From assembly GCA_964036045.1 (NCBI GenBank), contig OZ038388.1, forward strand, positions 4,026,935 through 4,090,934: a DNA stretch of 64,000 nt. The letters are read 5' to 3'. Below the pieces are notes generated by a model. The model had not been told where the DNA came from, ran no database searches, and worked only from the letters and a program-made list of their open reading frames with translations. Positions 59,611 through 64,000 of the stretch are shown here, piece by piece (within the stretch, counting starts at the first letter, position 1; every line of letters begins with the position of its first letter). This DNA is from Eutreptiella sp. 'Long Island Sound 2002'. Lineage: Eukaryota; Euglenozoa; Euglenophyceae; Eutreptiales; Eutreptiaceae. The position numbers and the translations under genes were made by a program.

Positions 59611-60723
59611 CCTTGAGGCCTGCGCTCATGCCTGTACAAGCATTCACGTTCAGGTCAGATCTTGGGTGTGCCCACTCAGTGATGTATTGTGCTACAGCTA
59701 TGCTGCATAGCAGCCATCTATCATATCTCCATTTGTTTGTCTTGGGAGGCCTCGGTTTTTACCAATGCTCTCAGCCTTCCGTCACATCAGTCCCAAGCCT
59801 GGATCTCAGCACATGTGTGCCTTGTGGCGCCAGGGCGGTGCTGTGTGCCTTGTGGCGCCAGCATGAGATCACATGTGTGCCTTGTGGCGCCAAAGCAGTG
59901 CTGTGTGCCTTGTGGCGGCAGCGTGGGAGCACCTGTGTGCCTTGTGGCGCCAGGGCGGTGCTGCGTGCCTTGTGGCGCCAGCAGCATGTATGTGTCTGAT
60001 GCGGTTGTTGGGTTGGGGATGCAAAAGTTGACTGACTCCAGTGCCTTTAGTGATGGCCACTCTATTTGTTTGTTTTCCCACATCGCTCATCCCTGTTTTT
60101 TCGGGGAGTGCCCTGTCTGTGCACGCACACCCTGCACGTGCCCGTCCAAGGCCAGGATGCCTTACCATTTTTTTTCTTCAGCATATCTATGATCTTGAGT
60201 GCCCCCCCCCCCACAGGGTTAATTGTTGGGTGAACGGAGAGAGAGGAGCCACTACAGCTGTGTTTCTTTGGATAGGGTGCTAAGTAGGGTAGAGGCGATG
60301 TGCCCCACAAATGAGAACCCCGAAGCCAGGTGTCATGCCTGGGTGGCATCCCCCAACAGGAGTCCCCCTGGTGGGTATAGGGTGGCCCAGCAGAGAAGCC
60401 GCACACAGACAGAGAGACATACAGGGGTATAGGGGAGCCATGGGTACCCCCCCCCCGCAGGACGACAGGGAGCGTGGGAGGGTATAGGGAGACCCAGGGA
60501 CACCCCCACCCCGGGCCAGCAAGGGATGGAGGTGAACAGTGCTCATATGGCACGCTTTGTGCCCATTATCTTTTTGTCAATCCCTCCATGGGTATGTCGG
60601 GTTTTGCGAGGAGGGTGTAATGGGCACATGCATGCACAGGGGCAGGTGCACACACGCGCGCACGACAGTGGCCGTGGTAAGATAGAATGTATTTACGTTT
60701 GTGTGAAGCGTCGTTCATTTGAA
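59611..60723. other. Repeat-flanked spacer; no gene recognised
   Basis: Contains the CCTTGTGGCGCC minisatellite (59812-59988), C runs near 60200 and 60450, and the purine-rich tract 60400-60500. Overlapping long frames on both strands result from the repeats and skewed composition. No domain recognised. Confidence 0.45.
59812..59988. repeat. Minisatellite of GTGCCTTGTGGCGCC units (about 31/62 bp)
   Basis: GTGCCTTGTGGCG occurs six times, alternating between two spacer types (AGGGCGGTGCT and AGCATGAGATCACATG-like), so the higher unit is about 62 bp. Each unit contains the palindrome GGCGCC. Confidence 0.88.
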
Positions 60724-60943
60724 TTATCATTGTTAACATTCCAGTCTTTACATACATTGCTTTGCACTGTAGACCATCATGCCAAAGAGATTACTTTGTG
60801 TCTGAAATTGGATTCTCCTCTTCATCTTCTTGCTGCGCATTGGTATTGATATTGAGATCGTCTGCTCGTTGATTTTGGTCGGAAACAACATTTCAGAAGG
60901 TGAAAAGCAGCTTGGGTTTTAGAGGAAGAAACAAGTCCTTACA
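60724..60943. repeat. Dispersed repeat R2, copy 2
   Basis: 220-bp partner of 17069-17288, same orientation, ending AAGTCCTTACA. Confidence 0.85.
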
Positions 60944-62507
60944 GTAGACTGAACGCACAAGATACATGATGGTTGTTATGTAAAATATGTAAATTATGTA
61001 AATTAAGCATAAGTGCTCCTATCTTGTGCGGTACAATGTGTGAGCTAAGTGGATGGAAAATGCATGGCGCTTCCCAAACACTCAAGCATGTGCAAAGCAG
61101 CACGTACCGCCTTGCGATGGTGGCCGACGTCCTGCCATGTTCGATGCCGGAACTAGTTCAGATTGAATGATTCATGAGGCCAAGGCCAAAAAGTGGGCTT
61201 CATGGGGCGGATAGGATTTTCGCGCCAACTTGACGTTTGTCTTTCAAGAAAAGATTTGGCACTCCCGGGGAGCCCAAGGACCGAGCGAAGCCGGTAGTGC
61301 GGCTTATGAGCCACAAAAGCTTGATTTTGACCTCAGCTTATGTTGCAAGAGTACGTGTGTATGCACTCTCGTCAGTGGCATAGAGGGCATCAAAGCATTA
61401 GAGCCACAAAACATCGAAAAAAATTAGACACTAAGGATTAGAAATAGGCACTCGTACTTTGAGAGTAGGCACACATCATGCTCAGAGTGGCCAATTGATG
61501 TTGTTGGAACTCTCTCGTACGGATCCTCAGCATCTCACGACGCTAGGAAGCAAGGACAAGGACACGTAGGCGAGCAACATCCGCCCCAGTCGTTCGATTT
61601 CCTCCTTCACGGTCGAAATGGTACTTGCTCGGTTTCCTCCTTTGCACAGGGTAGACACGGGACATGTCACGAAAATGGAAACCACCCAACTTTTGCTCAA
61701 CCAACGGTCATTTTGCTTTATTATGGTCTAAAAAGAACAAAAGACGTCCCCCCGACCATCGTGCACATGTATACATGTCCACAGGCCAAATCATGCTCAT
61801 TTTTGGGGGCAAAAAGTCCCTCCGGAATGTATCTTCAAGCCTAAAACAAGTGCAAAATGGTGCCTCATGCGCTATTTATGTACACAATGTGGAAGAGAAA
61901 GATACTTTTGTGGTGCAAATTGCATAGGGGACCGTCTTGCGACCTCGGTAAGGCGAAAAAGCAAAAAAAGCAAAAAAAAGCACTTGTTAGGAAATACCCA
62001 TACTCCCTCCAACAAGACAAAACAAGAAAAAAACCTTTATGAAAAGGAAGTAACAACTTTTGGGGGGATATCAACATTAAGAAATGGTGTAGAGTGGATT
62101 CTGACATGGGTTACTTGTGCACAGCACATGCTATGTTGGATTTTTGTCACATTGGGATATAAAATTCATGAGCACAGACCTGTGGCAAAAAAGTGAAAGA
62201 TCCAATGAAAAGATAATGATATCAGTTGTTGATTCCACTATTTAAATTCTTGCCAGAGGATAGTGCACTGTGATTTCCGAAAAAAACCCGAAAATCGGCG
62301 CTGTAGGGAACAGCGCACGATTGGGGCCAGGAGGGCATGTACTAGCGACCTCCCCGATGCAGAAATCAGGCTTTCATCCGGAACAATTTCAGAGAAAATC
62401 CATCCGGAAGGTTTTACTCCCTCAGCGCAGCCCGCCTAGGCGCGCGTGCTGTACGCGGTGTAACCCTCTAATCCCCGGTCATGGCACGCCAAGAACCCGA
62501 TTGGTGA
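60944..62507. other. Upstream region of the LRR gene; no gene recognised
   Basis: Moderately AT-rich sequence with short open frames (60973-61170, 61664-61927, 61867-62196, 62270-62581) that show no domain. Includes an A-rich GCAAAAAAAG-type run near 61965. The stretch presumably includes the promoter and 5' leader, or earlier exons, of the LRR gene, but I see no clear signal. Confidence 0.4.
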
Positions 62508-62585
62508 CTAAGAAGAGATGGCCGACGTTCTGTAGACTTGCAAGAGAAAACAATACTTGCACATATAGACGAATGTTGTGACGAG

Positions 62586-63860
62586 ATGGAAGGAAGGTGC
62601 GAGGCTTTGGACGATTTACCAGCAGATGCGCTCAACAACGACTGCAGAGAGGTTCATGACGAATACAAGTTGCTGCGGGAAAAGGTGTCTCGTTCTGCAT
62701 TTGTCAAGCTCAAGTGTTTGCAACAACCCGAATATCTTCGGATGTCGTGCCACGGACGAGGGCTGCCAGCCTCGTGTGTCTCCTCTTGTGTCCTTACGTG
62801 GTAGAACACCTACGGGTGTTTGGAAGTGATAACACCGTTGTCGCTGTTGGAGTCAGGGCCCTGAGAGGTTCGAGCAGGCACAACGCGCCTAGTCACCGAG
62901 TCAACTCGCCGTGCCGTGCTCTCCCCGAACTGTACCACCTGTTGTCCTCCTTTGTCGATCTGCCCTGCGCTCCGCTACGGGCCCCCTTCCCTACCTTGAC
63001 CTTCCCGCCGTGTCCGCTGCCGCTGTGTTGGCAGGCCCCCTCCAGTAGCAACGACAGTTTGCTATGCAAGTCCCCTGAAGAGTTCGTGCAGCCACCGGCT
63101 GGGCATCGCTTCCCTTTGCTGTCCGTCCTTGATTGTGTCTAGGTTGAAGAGACTTTTCGGAACAGATGCGAAGACCTTGGAATCGTGCCATCGGAGGACT
63201 TGCTTGGTGCAGTCAACCTGGCTTGTGGCTCGCGCAGGGTGCTCAGTGTCACCCACGGCCGCACCCTCGACGATCCCAACGTTGAAGCGTTCATCAAAGC
63301 GTTGACGGGACACGACGGGATTACTGGGCTTGCGTTCAACTTCAATCCGAATCTCACCGACAAGGTAAGATACCCTCCTTCGCAACTTGTTGGCCGCCGC
63401 TTTTCCGACCCATCCCGTTGAGCGCACGTGTCACCACCATCGAGCGAGGTTGGCTTTTGCTCCTTAGGGATGCCAAAGTATTCTAGCATATGTGGCGGAG
63501 ACCCCAAGCGTTACGACGGTCGAGCTTTGTGGAAGTGCTTTGAGTATGTGGTGTTTCGTCCTTCACGTTCGTCAAGGCACACAAACGGCGACGCCGCCTA
63601 GGCGGCTTTGTCCCCGTCAGCACGGCGCGGGCCTGGCGTGGGCCTGCGCGCGCTGCGCTGGCTCCATTTGGTGAACCTTCTGGGTGTGGAGCAGAAGGTC
63701 ATGCGTGTTCATGTGTGAGCGGGTTGTCGGCGCCGGCGAGGATTTGGGATATGCTCGTCTTGGCTCTTAGCGGACTCAAGTTGCGATCATGTAAGAGCCG
63801 TGCTTCGAGCGAATACCGTCGTTCAGCTGAAAATTGGAGACAATTGCATTGGCACCCAAG
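62586..63860 (+). CDS. Leucine-rich-repeat (RNase-inhibitor type) protein, 5' part, four exons; gene continues past the window
   Basis: The only likely host gene. Proposed exons are 62586-62684 (first ATG, MEGRCEALDDLPADALN, ends LLREK), 63143-63364 (VEETFRNRCEDLG to NPNLTDK), 63468-63543 (GCQSILAYVAE to GSAL plus one base) and 63771-63860 (SCDHVRAVLRAN to IGTQ plus one base). Introns are GT-AG with donors AAAG/GTGTCT, CAAG/GTAAGA, TTGA/GTATGT and CAAG/GTATGG and acceptors GTCTAG, CCTTAG and CTCTTAG. Phases are 0, 0 and 1, and all joins keep the frame. The joined product gives 28-residue LRRs of the form V-x-x-L-x-L-x-x-N-x-L-x-D-x-G, one repeat spanning exons 2-3 and another exons 3-4. Such solenoids bind protein partners; the partner is unknown. 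Exon 1 is least certain, since the frame is open from 62508 and an upstream exon is possible. Confidence 0.72.
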
Positions 63861-63948
63861 GTATGGATCTCGTCGGCGTCCATATGCACTGTCGATCGTC
63901 GTCATGGCAGGGCGCTTATGTCGCGACTGGCGTTGCCCTGTGGGGTAC

Positions 63949-64000
63949 CAGCACCAGCACCAGCAAGCAGCAGCAGCAAGCACCAGCAGCAAGCACCAGC
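63949..64000. repeat. CAG/CAC trinucleotide-type microsatellite at the window edge
   Basis: Imperfect CAGCAC, CAGCAG and AAGCAG units run to the end of the window, probably within an intron of the LRR gene. A similar but shorter run lies at about 16986-17022. Confidence 0.8.

Overview
The window is repeat-rich nuclear DNA from a microbial eukaryote, most likely a protist alga. The evidence is GT-AG introns in the one host gene, LTR elements primed by initiator tRNA-Met, chromodomain Ty3/gypsy polyproteins, a LINE and a hAT-type DNA element. The lineage cannot be named from the sequence. No rRNA gene, functional tRNA gene, CRISPR array or bacterial-style operon is visible. Almost all recognisable coding sequence belongs to mobile elements. 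The only convincing host gene is an intron-containing leucine-rich-repeat gene at the right edge (62.6-64.0 kb).

Layout. 0.2-0.7 kb: tandem 111-bp repeats. 1.5-6.8 kb (+): a decayed LINE with an AlkB-type dioxygenase upstream of endonuclease, reverse transcriptase (RT), RNase H and a zinc-finger/proline-rich tail. 7.2-15.0 kb (+): element A, a broken chromodomain Ty3/gypsy element. It carries a small antisense LTR element (G, 7757-9989) and a 636-bp tandem duplication containing (TAGG)n-headed inserts. 15-22.5 kb: repeats, a divergent dUTPase ORF, tRNA-like SINE heads, and two 960-bp direct repeats around another (TAGG)n-headed insert.

22.6-58.6 kb is one nest. Element B (minus strand, same family as A) holds a 1.7-kb hAT-like element F between its integrase and chromodomain, with an 8-bp target duplication. 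Its integrase is also split by element E (26730-52901, LTRs about 930 bp, 4-bp duplication CCAT). Inside E sits element D (27836-51309, LTRs 2.36 kb, duplication CCTG). Inside the left LTR of D sits element C (28009-38270, LTRs 480 bp, duplication CTGAG). Removing each insertion at its duplication makes the host reading frame or LTR continuous.

Elements B, C and D are Ty3/gypsy polyproteins in the order Gag - PR - (Dam methylase-like domain) - RT - RNase H - integrase - chromodomain. Three shared traits stand out. A DIRS-type adenine-methyltransferase-like domain sits between protease and RT. A single in-frame TAG separates gag from pol, which suggests stop-codon readthrough. In C and D the gag frame begins inside the 5' LTR and runs through the tRNA primer-binding site. 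C is the most intact copy. D, B, A and the LINE carry stops, frameshifts and substituted catalytic residues.

58.9-62.5 kb: dispersed repeats and minisatellites also found near the dUTPase, then the LRR gene. All boundaries, repeat counts and frame calls were read by eye.
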